DNA from: JBOFSQ01 sp051651625
Lineage (GTDB): Bacteria > Planctomycetota > Planctomycetia > Pirellulales > Thermoguttaceae
DNA length: 64,000 nucleotides
Direction of reading: 5' to 3'
NCBI GenBank assembly: GCA_051651625.1
Contig: JBOFSQ010000102.1
Span: 1-64,000 of the forward strand
A program made the position numbers and the translations under genes. Numbering within the stretch: position 1 is the first letter of the stretch; every line of letters begins with the position of its first letter. Below the pieces are notes generated by a model, which saw nothing but the letters and a program-made list of their open reading frames with translations, searched no databases and was not told the origin of the DNA. Of the stretch, positions 1 through 7,795 are shown piece after piece.

Positions 1-1
1 G

Positions 2-115
2 GAAAAAACCGCGACGCAGGAAAACACGACACTTGCGTCAATGCCGCGCACGGTAGAACAAGACCAAAAAGGCCCACACGTCCCAACGGGGCTGCAAGAG
101 CTTAGCCGTGGGTGA
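2..115 (+). CDS. 3' end of an unidentified gene (partial)
   Basis: An open frame enters from the left edge and stops at a TGA at 113-115. The last dozen codons lie inside the dispersed repeat that begins near 82, so the reading frame may have been extended by a repeat insertion. The visible 37 residues are polar (Thr, Gln and Pro rich) and match no family I know. It could equally be chance read-through of non-coding sequence. Confidence 0.25.
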   Translation, partial: EKTATQENTTLASMPRTVEQDQKGPHVPTGLQELSRG

Positions 116-213
116 GCGAAGCGAACCCACGGTACGGAAACCCCAAAACCTAGAAAGCCCCAACGGGGCGCAAGAATTGAACCGCGTACACAACTCTTAC
201 GCCCCGTTGGGGC
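82..213 (+). repeat. dispersed palindromic repeat, family A, copy 1
   Basis: The segment holds two units that begin or end with the palindrome CCCCAACGGGG. The first unit contains an inner inverted repeat in which AGCCGTGGGT pairs with ACCCACGGT. Closely similar copies lie at 15155-15250 (opposite orientation) and 44448-44664. The 15155 copy sits just outside the right end of the prophage, so the prophage lies between two host repeats of this family. Confidence 0.8.
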
Positions 214-505
214 AGTACGTCAAGAGGGAAATAGCAAATTTCCCGAAGTTCTTACCAGCGGAAAACGGTTATCGGCCAATTTTTACCCCAACTTTAGAAA
301 ATTCTTAACATTTTTTACAATCCGCAAACACCACAAATCCCAGCATATCTACAACTCCCGCGCAAACAAAACATAGATTTCACTGCCTTTTCACTTTTTC
401 AAGAAAAATGCAAGTGTTCTTTTTCTTTCAAAAGAAAAAAGAACCAAAAAGAAAAAGAGCGAGGACGCAGTCGGAGCCGAAGCCCGCACGGCACTACGTC
501 CCCAC
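214..505. other. A-rich junction region at the left end of the prophage, no gene seen
   Basis: I see no convincing coding sequence here. The only structure is an imperfect hairpin at 417-446, with arms GTTCTTTTT and AAAAAGAAC, which could end transcription from either side. The left end of the prophage should fall in this stretch, because minus-strand phage genes stop at about 506 and host repeat family A ends at 213. I could not find a matching direct repeat beyond 15075, so the exact attachment site remains open. Confidence 0.5.
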
Positions 506-790
506 TCAAAAAAAGACAAAATGGTGCTGGCACGGAGCCAGCACCGGGCCGCAGACGAAACCACGGCTGGGGGAATCAACATCGTCATCATAACACTCAC
601 GAAAGCCGAACGACGCACCACGAATACGAACCGCAAGAGATGGAACGCCAAAATGAACAACCAACTTGTCAACGTCGTAACCATAAAACTCAACCGCCGC
701 GAGAAACTCACGTTCCGGCATCAAAAGTTCCTGCGCAAAACTATTAGCCTTTTTGTCTTCACTTGACTTTTGAAATCGAGGTATCGACAT
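506..790 (-). pseudogene. ImmA/IrrE metallopeptidase-like C-terminal fragment
   Basis: The fragment contains the sequence ANSFAQELLMPEREF followed by a helix ending FGVPSLAVRIR. This resembles the conserved block that follows the HExxH zinc site in ImmA/IrrE-type peptidases, proteins that cleave phage or ICE repressors. The HExxH part itself is absent: upstream on the same strand lies the integrase, which stops 17 bases before this ATG. The start chosen (ATG at 790) has TTTTGAAGG upstream, so the piece may still be translated. The last residues are encoded by the terminator hairpin, which also suggests decay. The family call rests on a short motif; an unrelated small protein is possible. Confidence 0.45.
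508..545 (-). terminator. probable intrinsic terminator of the prophage minus-strand transcript
   Basis: On the minus strand a perfect 9-bp stem (GGTGCTGGC with GCCAGCACC, 5-nt loop, 523-545) is followed by a T-rich run including seven consecutive T. It overlaps the last codons of the ImmA-like fragment. It is well placed to end the integrase-side transcript. Confidence 0.6.
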
Positions 791-807
791 AAAATCAACC
801 TTCAAAA

Positions 808-1890
808 CTATCGAACTGATTCCAAACCTACAACTCGTTCCATTTCGTCGCCACGCAACTGAATGTAGTGAGCGTTCCGTACCGCTTGAGAGTTACCAAA
901 AATCGACGTCATCATGAACTCCGAAAGTTTACCGTCCCAATCAGAAATGCAACTCGCACGCAAGTTCACAAAAAACTTCGGCCACAACTCCAATCCCGTC
1001 TTCTTAACCAATCCCAACACCCAACGAGAAAAATAATTGTCAGACGAAAAAAGATTGTCGTCATCACGCAAATCACGCAACGCCTCAACATACGGACGCA
1101 ACGAACTGAAGTACGGTACAAAACGCTCACCAGTCTTGCCACGACCAATACGAAACTTGTTCTCCGTCTCCGAAAAATCCGAAAATCGCAAACCGTTTAT
1201 CTCGCCACGACGTAAACCAGCATAACGCGCAAACGACAAATAAGCACGCGCCTCCACTTCCGGAATCTTCTCAAGCAAAACCTGAAAACGAGAAAGCGGA
1301 ATATACTCACGCCTCGCAAGATTCACCACCGAACCCGCACGATAACCGTCAAAAGGATTATTCGACAAACGCTCACGACGTACACCATCCGCAAACACCG
1401 AACGTAACACCCGAAAATTGTGATTGATTGTCGTAGGAGAAAAATTCTGCGATTGCAAATGACAATGAAACTTCTCAACGTCACTCCGAGACAACGAACT
1501 CACCGAAAAATCCTTGCCGACAAACTCGCACAAATCGTCCAATGCCAAACCATAACCATACGCCGTTACCGCCTTCACCGACAAACGCTTGCTCTCTAAC
1601 CACTCGTCGCAAAACTGCCGCACCGTGAAAAACGTTCGCGGCTTCACAGCAGGTAACAATCCGTGACGATCAAAACTCTTCTGAAGCCGGTCACACAATC
1701 TGCCCACCCGCTCCAAAACCACCGGCGACGGGTCAATACGAAAGTCATGAGCCTCAAGAAGCGACTCAAGAAGCCCCTCTATCGACTCCGCCGCACGCTT
1801 CGAAACTTGGCCAACCGTAAACGTCCGCTTCACGCCGTCCTTGACGTAATCAATTTTATAGCTACCATTCTTAATTCTGTACAATGCCAT
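808..1890 (-). CDS. tyrosine recombinase (phage integrase)
   Basis: The 360-residue protein has a SAM-like N-terminal DNA-binding half (about residues 80-190) and a catalytic half. Visible catalytic elements are Arg in GLRRGEI, Lys in GRGKTGERF, Arg in NLRASC and the Tyr in NAHYIQ near the C-terminus. The usual His of HxxR appears replaced (NLRA), as in other planctomycete integrases I know of that end in HYLQ. It is the last intact gene on the prophage minus strand and probably carries out integration and excision. The ATG at 1890 follows AAAGGG. The 59 bases to the opposite-strand gene at 1950 are a divergent spacer. Confidence 0.9.
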   Translation of the reverse strand: MALYRIKNGSYKIDYVKDGVKRTFTVGQVSKRAAESIEGLLESLLEAHDFRIDPSPVVLERVGRLCDRLQKSFDRHGLLPAVKPRTFFTVRQFCDEWLESKRLSVKAVTAYGYGLALDDLCEFVGKDFSVSSLSRSDVEKFHCHLQSQNFSPTTINHNFRVLRSVFADGVRRERLSNNPFDGYRAGSVVNLARREYIPLSRFQVLLEKIPEVEARAYLSFARYAGLRRGEINGLRFSDFSETENKFRIGRGKTGERFVPYFSSLRPYVEALRDLRDDDNLFSSDNYFSRWVLGLVKKTGLELWPKFFVNLRASCISDWDGKLSEFMMTSIFGNSQAVRNAHYIQLRGDEMERVVGLESVR

Positions 1891-1949
1891 GACAAGACCC
1901 TTTCACTGCCAATTCACCAAGCCCTCCTAACAAAAGAAAGCAATCCATT

Positions 1950-2738
1950 ATGAGAACGACCGCCGCACTCATTGTGTTCCTCTGCGCCGCAGTCACAGCG
2001 ACCGCCGACGATACATACCGACTCTCACCCTTCTCACCCGCATACGATACCATCAACCAAAAAACCCTACGAAACTTTGAAACACTGCCTCTCGTCACCG
2101 ATGACGAAATCCCAAAATGTAACGCAGGTACAAAAAGCGACGCCGAAGCGTTCGCAAGAAGCTACGTCATGAAGACTGAAATCAAAACAACACGATGGGC
2201 TCATGACGGCAATGCAACCAAAACACAGGGCAAACACACCGTCGAATTGTACGGCCCCGCAAACATTGAAGGAAAACGTCTCTACTTTTGGATTGTCAAA
2301 GGAATGGTAAACCACCAATCACAATACTGGATCAGCAACGACATAAAAGACCGAACGCCACCAAAGGAAGGATTCACAAACCTCTACACCGTCATCTTCT
2401 ACCAAACACCAAACGACAAACCCAAGACCGTCTTCTACATCATTCACAACCGCGACCAAGAAGCAACACCAACAATCTGCAACGCCGTCGCTGCTATCGT
2501 TGACCCCGAACACAAACGCCTCACCCAAGAACGTCACGACGCCGCTCTCAAAAAAGACTCATGGAACAACACAAACGGAAAACCCGCCGAAGGTAAACTC
2601 GAAGCATACAAAAACGGAAAAATCACACTCAGAACTCAAGCCGGCTCCACCAAAACAATCGACGCCGCAAAACTCACGCTCGACGACCAAGACATACTAC
2701 GCGGATACCTCGACCAGCTCGAAATACCCGTCAAGTAA
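1950..2738 (+). CDS. secreted protein with C-terminal SHD1-like domain (prophage cargo)
   Basis: The 262-residue product has a signal peptide (MRTTAALIVFLCAAVTATA). Its last 60 residues (from WNNTNGKPAEGKLEAYKNG to the LTLDDQDIL segment) have the layout of the SHD1 (Sla1 homology) domain, a module common in planctomycete exported proteins. The middle is unassigned and contains a WHD-free, beta-rich stretch. It is transcribed against the phage genes and lies between the integrase and a coat paralogue, its stop abutting the neighbour's stop. That position and orientation suggest host-derived cargo expressed in the lysogen. No strong ribosome site precedes the ATG. The SHD1 assignment is from pattern only. 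Confidence 0.65.
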   Translation: MRTTAALIVFLCAAVTATADDTYRLSPFSPAYDTINQKTLRNFETLPLVTDDEIPKCNAGTKSDAEAFARSYVMKTEIKTTRWAHDGNATKTQGKHTVELYGPANIEGKRLYFWIVKGMVNHQSQYWISNDIKDRTPPKEGFTNLYTVIFYQTPNDKPKTVFYIIHNRDQEATPTICNAVAAIVDPEHKRLTQERHDAALKKDSWNNTNGKPAEGKLEAYKNGKITLRTQAGSTKTIDAAKLTLDDQDILRGYLDQLEIPVK

Positions 2739-3359
2739 TCACGCCACCCAGTCCTCATACTGCGGCTTCGGTGAACTCGACGAAGAACTCGACGACGACG
2801 GCGAAGACTCCCAAGACTCCGCCTTCTCAAACTTCTCGTCAGGCAATACCGGCGGCTCAAAATGAGTCCCCCATATCACACGGCCATCAGGTAACGCCAA
2901 CGACAAACGGTACTCCTCTCTCGCCTTCTTCTCCGCCGCAACCTCTTCGCGGCGGTGCTTGTTAAATGCCACAAGTAATTGCAACTCAAGACGCTCACTA
3001 CGCCGCAACTGAATCTCACTGTTGTTACGCATCCGGTCTCGAAACTCTTGAACCGACTCCGTCTTGCCACGTCGCTTGTCAAAAAGCGTCGTGAAAAATC
3101 CTTGACGCGCAGCCACATCGTAAGACTCCGCACGCTTCTTGATTTTTTCCACCTCACGCTTCCCGCGAGCTTGACGAGCCTCAAACGTCTCAGGCGACAT
3201 CGCAAACGATGCACGACGTACCACGCCCAAAATCATGAACGATGCCAACACACCCGCACCAATCCCAAACGCAAAAACAAGCAACGAGCCAAGCTGGTCG
3301 CCAAGCCCCGAAAAAAGAGACGAAAAATCAAATACTACCGAAGGCGATACAGAATCCAT
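2739..3359 (-). CDS. coat-protein paralogue with long charged C-terminal extension
   Basis: The start at 3359 (MDSVSPSVVF) follows GAAGGAG and gives 206 residues. Residues 1-52 align with the major coat (12799-13047) and with the second paralogue (12229-12687): short N-terminus, F-x-x-LF motif, then AFGIGAGVLASFMILGVVRRA as the membrane segment with a basic end. Unlike the major coat it has no signal peptide. About 150 residues follow the membrane segment, rich in Arg, Glu and Lys and probably helical, ending in a run of nine Ser. Orientation would place this tail in the cytoplasm or virion interior. It could be a minor virion protein, an assembly adaptor or a DNA-binding protein. Confidence 0.75.
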   Translation of the reverse strand: MDSVSPSVVFDFSSLFSGLGDQLGSLLVFAFGIGAGVLASFMILGVVRRASFAMSPETFEARQARGKREVEKIKKRAESYDVAARQGFFTTLFDKRRGKTESVQEFRDRMRNNSEIQLRRSERLELQLLVAFNKHRREEVAAEKKAREEYRLSLALPDGRVIWGTHFEPPVLPDEKFEKAESWESSPSSSSSSSSSPKPQYEDWVA

Positions 3360-3438
3360 TCTTGACTCCTTCAAAAAGTGAAACGAAAACAGCCGCAGCC
3401 AGCATCCATACCGGCCACGGCTAACGCAAAGCAAACTA

Positions 3439-4056
3439 CTACACCACCGAACGTTTACGCGGTGCCTCTTCAAGCGGAGCCGAAGAACCACCACCAATCA
3501 CGAACGGCTTAACATGTTGCAACACCATCACCTGCGAACGGTGGCTTTCGCCGCCAGCCCAAACTTGACCAGTGTGCAGCTTGAACGTCGCCATAATGTC
3601 GCCACTCGGCGGCAACAGCGCGTACACCTCGTTCTGAATGTCTCGCAACTTCACAACGCCGCCAATCCAGAGCAAGTCCGCAACGTTCACCGGTTGCTTG
3701 TGCTGATTCTGGCCAATGTACTTGTGTTGCACCTTGCAAACACCCTGCGCACGGAACCCAGCCGAAAGATTCGTGTCGTTGACCTCCGCCGCCTCAAACG
3801 ACAAGACGCGGAACGAAAGCGATGAGTCACGCTCACGCCACTCGACACGGCCAAACACGCGGCAACCAGTGCCAATTTCTGGCGGTGAACGAAACATCAC
3901 TTCGTCCACGTCAAAACCAACGACACCGCCAAGGTACGCAAACTTAAACCGATAATGCGCTTCCTTCGTCGCTTCATCGACCCAACTCACACAGCCTTGG
4001 AAAATCCCGTAGCCATCGAAACACAATCCGTTTGCAAATCCCATACTTGCTGTCAT
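3439..4056 (-). CDS. phage protein of unknown function, beta-rich
   Basis: The 205-residue protein overlaps the secretin gene by four bases (ATGA), and AAGGAGG precedes its ATG, so it is translated as part of the assembly operon. It has no signal peptide or membrane segment. Short beta-like segments alternate with loops (for example GYGIFQGCVSWV and GCRVFGRVEWRER), which could be one or two OB-like barrels. The C-terminus is Ser, Pro and Arg rich. An OB fold would suit a single-strand DNA-binding role, which no other gene here obviously fills, but this is a guess. I do not recognise a family. Confidence 0.6.
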   Translation of the reverse strand: MTASMGFANGLCFDGYGIFQGCVSWVDEATKEAHYRFKFAYLGGVVGFDVDEVMFRSPPEIGTGCRVFGRVEWRERDSSLSFRVLSFEAAEVNDTNLSAGFRAQGVCKVQHKYIGQNQHKQPVNVADLLWIGGVVKLRDIQNEVYALLPPSGDIMATFKLHTGQVWAGGESHRSQVMVLQHVKPFVIGGGSSAPLEEAPRKRSVV

Positions 4057-5369
4057 CGTAAATCCTCCTTATCAAAAACCGGCACAGCGTCGGCGTCAGG
4101 GAGACGCTCCCCAACTTCTGAAACCGATACCGTCGCCGAATCCTTCTTCTCTCCTTGCAACTCACGAACACGAACCCAAATCGTCATCGTTTCACGCAAG
4201 CGATTGCCGCCAAACGAAAACAAACCGCCACTCTTGCTCTTGTGTTCACGATGCAAACTGCCAACGTAGTAGACGCGACCATCTTCTAAAAGCATTCCTT
4301 CGGACTTCAAATCGCTCTTGTCCAATGGCGGTAACAACGTGCCAGATGTCTTGCCGAATGTCGATACTGTCAAATCAAAATCAAGCATGTATTTTGACGT
4401 CGAAACACGCGAACACGTCAGCGACAAATTCAAACCGTCATTGAATCGCTCGTAACCGGCAACCTCCGTCACGCCATTCTCTCGAATAACTCGACGCTCT
4501 CGAACTACCTCACTGCCAACCGTCAACTTCGACGCGCGGCCTTCACTCAAAAACAGAATTGGCCGCTGGTCTACCTTTACTCGAGAACTCGTCGCCGCAG
4601 CATCCAAAAACATCGAGAACAACTGCTCTACATTGAATTGACTCGAAAACACGTCTACAGCATTCACCTTGAGCTTACCCGTCAACTCGATGAAGTCGTC
4701 CTCACTCAAACGCAAAAAGTAAACTTCCGCCAAGTACACACGACTCGCACGCTCTCGAATCAATTCCAAATCCGCCAACACTTTTTGCACGACATCAAGA
4801 CGGTCTTGAATCCAAATGAATGAACCGATCACCGATATACTACCGAACTCGCTACTCACCAACGTCAACGCTGTACGCAACTCCTGCGAATCAACCGGCA
4901 CCATCGGAACGACAGCCGTTACACGATCCGAACGATCAGCCATCCCCAAATAGTACACGCCACCAACCAACAACACCCGAAGCCCCGCCCGACGTGATAA
5001 CGAATCCAATACCGACGAAAGAGGCACGTCAAAAAACGTCCCCGATACCGTAACCATGTCGCAATCTCTCGACCACACAATCGACGCGCCAGCTTGGTCA
5101 CTCAAAACTCGCATCGCATCAGACCACGTCGCAGAATCAAATCTCGCCGAAACAAGCTGGCTATCTTTGCCAAACGAAACATTCTCGAAATCGCTACGCT
5201 CAAACTTGTAGTCGTCTACCCGACTCAAAAACGGCGACGCCGATGCACTCTTCTTGCAACCGCTAAAAACGCAACATGTAACCGCCGCCAAAAACAATAC
5301 GCCCGACCCGAACATCAACCGACACCAACTTCCGTTTCTCTCCGCCAACTTGAAACTCGTCACCAACAT
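4053..5369 (-). CDS. phage secretin (pIV-like outer membrane exit channel)
   Basis: The start at 5369 (MLVTSFKLAERN) follows AAAAGGGAG and gives 438 residues; it overlaps the end of the Zot gene by 107 bases. A hydrophobic leader ends in FSGCKKS, a possible lipobox. Residues about 85-195 look like secretin N-domains (the PLSSVLDSLSRRAGL segment), and about 240-400 have the secretin core pattern, with LFLSEGRASKLTVGSEV, then the variable gate, then NDGLNLSLTC and a beta hairpin. In M13 and related phages the secretin is the pore through which virions leave. Many inoviruses borrow a host secretin, so this phage supplies its own exit channel. Confidence 0.85.
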   Translation of the reverse strand: MLVTSFKLAERNGSWCRLMFGSGVLFLAAVTCCVFSGCKKSASASPFLSRVDDYKFERSDFENVSFGKDSQLVSARFDSATWSDAMRVLSDQAGASIVWSRDCDMVTVSGTFFDVPLSSVLDSLSRRAGLRVLLVGGVYYLGMADRSDRVTAVVPMVPVDSQELRTALTLVSSEFGSISVIGSFIWIQDRLDVVQKVLADLELIRERASRVYLAEVYFLRLSEDDFIELTGKLKVNAVDVFSSQFNVEQLFSMFLDAAATSSRVKVDQRPILFLSEGRASKLTVGSEVVRERRVIRENGVTEVAGYERFNDGLNLSLTCSRVSTSKYMLDFDLTVSTFGKTSGTLLPPLDKSDLKSEGMLLEDGRVYYVGSLHREHKSKSGGLFSFGGNRLRETMTIWVRVRELQGEKKDSATVSVSEVGERLPDADAVPVFDKEDLR

Positions 5370-6468
5370 AACGCACTCCCTTTTCCGTAATGACGCCATT
5401 TTGAAACACTCCCTTGATTACTTCGTCCGGCGGAACTACCGGTGCCGGCGGCGGTAACGGCTCAAGTTGAGCCGTGTCATGACCACACTCCGCACCGTGA
5501 ACATGACCCGACGGCGTCGGCAGAACTACCGACGCCGAAGGCATCGTAGCAGCTTGCAAACCAGCCGGAGAAACTGCTTGAGAAGGAACCACACCAGACT
5601 TTGCGGCTGGCTTCTTGGGGGGACTAACAATCGCACTGAACACCGTGAAAAACATGTGAAGAAGGAACCAAATCACAAGCCCCTTGATGAGCAAGTGAAC
5701 AAAATGACGACGCGCAAACCATACCAGCGAACCAATTCGGCCCAACGCTAACGCGGGGCGATCCTCCGCCTTGTCACTCAAAGTATGAGACTGGTAAACT
5801 TGAAAAATCTCATTCCGCATGAGATGAGACGTTGACGCTTTCGAGTCCCACTGAATCGCACGGCCCCTGAATTGACCAGTGTTGACGACATAGTATTGAC
5901 TCGTGAATCCCCACGCTTGACGCACAACATCGACGTCTTCCATCGAGATAGAAATCGGAAACGGAAGACGCTGCTGCTTGAGGTTGCGAACCTCAAGCAC
6001 CGTATCCGCTATGCGGATAACATCACGCGAAATGTTCTCAAGATGCTGCGTGATGAACCACAAATCTTGCTGCTTGTGGCGGTGCGTACTAACCCAGTTC
6101 CGAAAATGAACCAGACGATCACGCTCAGAAATTCTCCCGTCCAAATCCGCACCAAGATGATGATGAACCTCGTCGAGAACGATAAGCGAACCGTGCGGGA
6201 ATTGCTCCCACCAGTGAGCCGACCCCTTGAAAAAGAGATCGTCACAGAACACGACGTATTTTGACGCCTCGACAGGTTTGCCAATACGATGCGATACCGC
6301 TTCGTCAAGAGCCTCTTCATGAAACCGAACGTTCGTGTACATCTTACGGGAGAATTCTTCACCCGTCTTGAGTTCGTGGCGGCACCAGTCCGCAACGTGA
6401 TCAACAAGCATCGAGACGCAATGGTACGTCTTGCCCGTACCCGGTTTACCTACTATAATCTGAAGCAT
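5263..6468 (-). CDS. Zot/pI-type assembly ATPase
   Basis: The 401-residue protein begins with a Walker A loop (GKPGTGKTY, residues 7-15) and has a Walker B segment, SLIVLDEVHHH, near residue 95, as in Zonular occludens toxin/pI ATPases of inoviruses. A single membrane segment (about residues 265-290, LIKGLVIWFLLHMFFTVF) separates the cytoplasmic ATPase from a Pro/Ala-rich linker and a small periplasmic domain, which in M13 pI contacts pIV. The next gene is the secretin, as expected. GGAG precedes the ATG at 6468. This is the hallmark gene of filamentous phages and the strongest single piece of evidence for the prophage. Confidence 0.95.
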   Translation of the reverse strand: MLQIIVGKPGTGKTYHCVSMLVDHVADWCRHELKTGEEFSRKMYTNVRFHEEALDEAVSHRIGKPVEASKYVVFCDDLFFKGSAHWWEQFPHGSLIVLDEVHHHLGADLDGRISERDRLVHFRNWVSTHRHKQQDLWFITQHLENISRDVIRIADTVLEVRNLKQQRLPFPISISMEDVDVVRQAWGFTSQYYVVNTGQFRGRAIQWDSKASTSHLMRNEIFQVYQSHTLSDKAEDRPALALGRIGSLVWFARRHFVHLLIKGLVIWFLLHMFFTVFSAIVSPPKKPAAKSGVVPSQAVSPAGLQAATMPSASVVLPTPSGHVHGAECGHDTAQLEPLPPPAPVVPPDEVIKGVFQNGVITEKGVRYVGDEFQVGGEKRKLVSVDVRVGRIVFGGGYMLRF

Positions 6469-6695
6469 GCACTACTCCTATCGAGTGTAATGAAAATGAC
6501 AAACTGTACTCAAAGTAAAACCGCAAAGCGTAACCAACATACCTTGTGATGCCGCGAAGTATCCGCAGTGCCAAAAAAACCGCTTGGCTTCGTGGAGTAC
6601 CACTCGCTGCGCTATGGGCGTAACGCTCCGCGTTTTCCCATTTTTTTTGTCACAGCTATCAATCACTAATAAGCTCGTGCAACGCGGGCACACCA

Positions 6696-6731
6696 GTAGG
6701 CGATTTTGGCGACGACGCCAAAATCACCTAC
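6696..6731. repeat. 16-bp inverted repeat with 4-nt loop
   Basis: The arms at 6696-6711 and 6716-6731 share GATTTTGGCG and differ at one position. The loop is ACGA. There is no adjacent T-run, so it is not a typical terminator. It would form a stable hairpin in single-stranded phage DNA. Confidence 0.75.
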
Positions 6732-6778
6732 GCGCCTCCCGCGGGGCCTGTCGGCAAGGTGCCTCAACATCAACCGGC

Positions 6779-6826
6779 CTTTTTTTCTCTCCTGCCTCGA
6801 AATACGAAGGCAGGAGAGAAAAAAAG
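6779..6826. repeat. perfect 19-bp inverted repeat with A/T-rich stem base
   Basis: The arms at 6779-6797 and 6808-6826 match exactly; the stem core is CTCTCCTGCCT, and the outer part is T7 on one side and A7 on the other. It would work as a bidirectional terminator between the zot-side genes and the plus-strand gene at 6941. It is also a candidate packaging or minus-strand-origin hairpin in the single-stranded form. Confidence 0.75.
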
Positions 6827-6940
6827 AAAACACCTAATGCCCAAAAGCGTTCTGAAAATCCTCTCTCGCTATCGCGTAACAACCGTAAACGGCTATTTTG
6901 GCCGAACGGAACAAAGTTTTGAACACAAGGAGATTTGACA

Positions 6941-7138
6941 ATGACGACACAAGGACAATTCACAATGCCGGAAAATTTCAACGGAGCGACAATGATGATG
7001 AATGACAAACTACGAGAGGAAGTACACAGCGTGCTTACACCGTGCAGCGAAGAAGAATTTTTCTTCGCGTATTGCGAAAAACACCTTGAAAAATTCGGTG
7101 AGATTTTTGAGCCAGCAAAACCGAACGGAACGTGGTGA
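6941..7138 (+). CDS. 65-residue acidic protein on the opposite strand (prophage)
   Basis: AAGGAG at 6927-6932 sits eight bases before the ATG at 6941, and a clear terminator follows at 7155-7188, so this is a self-contained transcription unit. The product is acidic, with a Met-rich N-terminal third and a helix-prone centre (LREEVHSVLTPCSEEEFF). I recognise no family. Its orientation against the structural genes suggests expression in the lysogen, for example as a regulator, immunity factor or antitoxin-like protein, but nothing in the sequence shows which. Confidence 0.65.
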   Translation: MTTQGQFTMPENFNGATMMMNDKLREEVHSVLTPCSEEEFFFAYCEKHLEKFGEIFEPAKPNGTW

Positions 7139-7154
7139 AAATCAATGAGGAAGG

Positions 7155-7188
7155 AAGCCGTGGTGAGAAATCGCCACGGCTTTTTTTT
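7155..7188 (+). terminator. intrinsic terminator after the 65-residue gene
   Basis: AAGCCGTGG pairs with CCACGGCTT around a 10-nt loop, followed by eight T in a row. It lies 17 bases after the stop codon. Confidence 0.85.
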
Positions 7189-7203
7189 GCAAAAAAAAGC
7201 CGA

Positions 7204-7272
7204 TTACTTTCTTTTTTCTTTTTCTTTACAACCTATCCTGAAAATCGAAAAGAAAAAGAAAAAAGAAAGTAA
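7204..7272. repeat. perfect 24-bp inverted repeat of pure T/C and A/G arms
   Basis: The arms at 7204-7227 and 7249-7272 match exactly with a 21-base loop. One arm is almost entirely pyrimidine and the other purine. Such a long perfect stem at the upstream edge of the plus-strand gene is not needed for simple termination and may matter for replication or packaging. Confidence 0.75.
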
Positions 7273-7287
7273 CAAAGAAAAAAGAAA

Positions 7288-7506
7288 TCAAGGAACGAGT
7301 GGCGAAACCAAAGACGCTATCCCGAACGAACGAGGACGATCATCCGACACGTTCGCAGTTTGCGCACAAAATCCCCACCGAAGGAGAAATTGTGCGCACG
7401 AATCACAGACCGATTCCTGCGTCGAAATGAAAATCCACGTCTCCGCAAACGGGTGAACTTTACCACACAAACAACACTTCGCAGCGTCACCAAAAACGTA
7501 CCCCAT
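7288..7506 (-). CDS. small zinc-ribbon-like protein (72 residues)
   Basis: AAAGGAGG is placed well before the ATG at 7506. The N-terminal half has CCLCGKVHPF and VCDSC, a spacing typical of a four-cysteine zinc ribbon; the C-terminal part is unstructured. It follows the 80-residue CxxC protein by 29 bases on the same strand. A role in DNA or RNA binding is plausible for such a ribbon in a phage, but no partner is shown. Confidence 0.65.
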   Translation of the reverse strand: MGYVFGDAAKCCLCGKVHPFAETWIFISTQESVCDSCAQFLLRWGFCAQTANVSDDRPRSFGIASLVSPLVP

Positions 7507-7535
7507 CAACTGCCTCCTTTCTAATCGACAACATC

Positions 7536-7778
7536 TTAAATCGCGTAGTCGTCCGCAAGTTCGTCATCGACTTCGGCTTGCAATTCGTGGGCGAGTATCT
7601 CACCAACTCTCACCCGAACCATCTCAACCGCACACGTTGTGCACACCGAAACTTCCGAATAGTCGAATACCAACGCGCGGTCTCGCAACACCTCCGAATC
7701 ACAAACCAAACACTTCACCGTCAACTGCGACTCGTCATCGAGTACCGGAAGTGTCGCTTTCGCTACTTGAATCACCAT
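7536..7778 (-). CDS. small CxxC-CxxC protein (80 residues)
   Basis: The chosen ATG at 7778 has AAAGGA ten bases upstream; a longer reading from 7853 is possible but would overlap the previous gene. The product has CLVC near residue 23 and CTTC near residue 46, a zinc-ribbon arrangement, and an acidic C-terminus. It lies between the hydrophobic minor coat candidate and another zinc-ribbon protein. No family recognised. Confidence 0.65.
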   Translation of the reverse strand: MVIQVAKATLPVLDDESQLTVKCLVCDSEVLRDRALVFDYSEVSVCTTCAVEMVRVRVGEILAHELQAEVDDELADDYAI

Positions 7779-7795
7779 AACTTCACCGTCCTTTC

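Larger units (their letters stand above)
6480..7287. promoter_or_regulatory. hairpin-rich intergenic region of the prophage
   Basis: This 800-base stretch interrupts the otherwise gapless minus-strand gene block. It contains five hairpins (6696-6731, 6779-6826, 7155-7188, 7181-7198, 7204-7272) and one small plus-strand gene. The M13 intergenic region likewise carries about five hairpins, which hold the two replication origins and the packaging signal. By analogy this is the candidate origin/packaging region, although in M13 it lies next to gene II and here it lies upstream of zot. Confidence 0.45.

Noticed and set aside
108..308. 66-residue plus-strand frame near the left edge
   Set aside because: Most of it is encoded by the family A repeat; such frames recur wherever the repeat occurs.
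6478..6693. 71-residue minus-strand frame starting GTG with CPRCTSLLV before zot
   Set aside because: The CxxC start looks like a zinc ribbon, but the second pair is not where expected, the sequence turns unstructured, and the upstream hairpin covers the ribosome site. It lies in the hairpin-rich intergenic region; too weak to call a gene.
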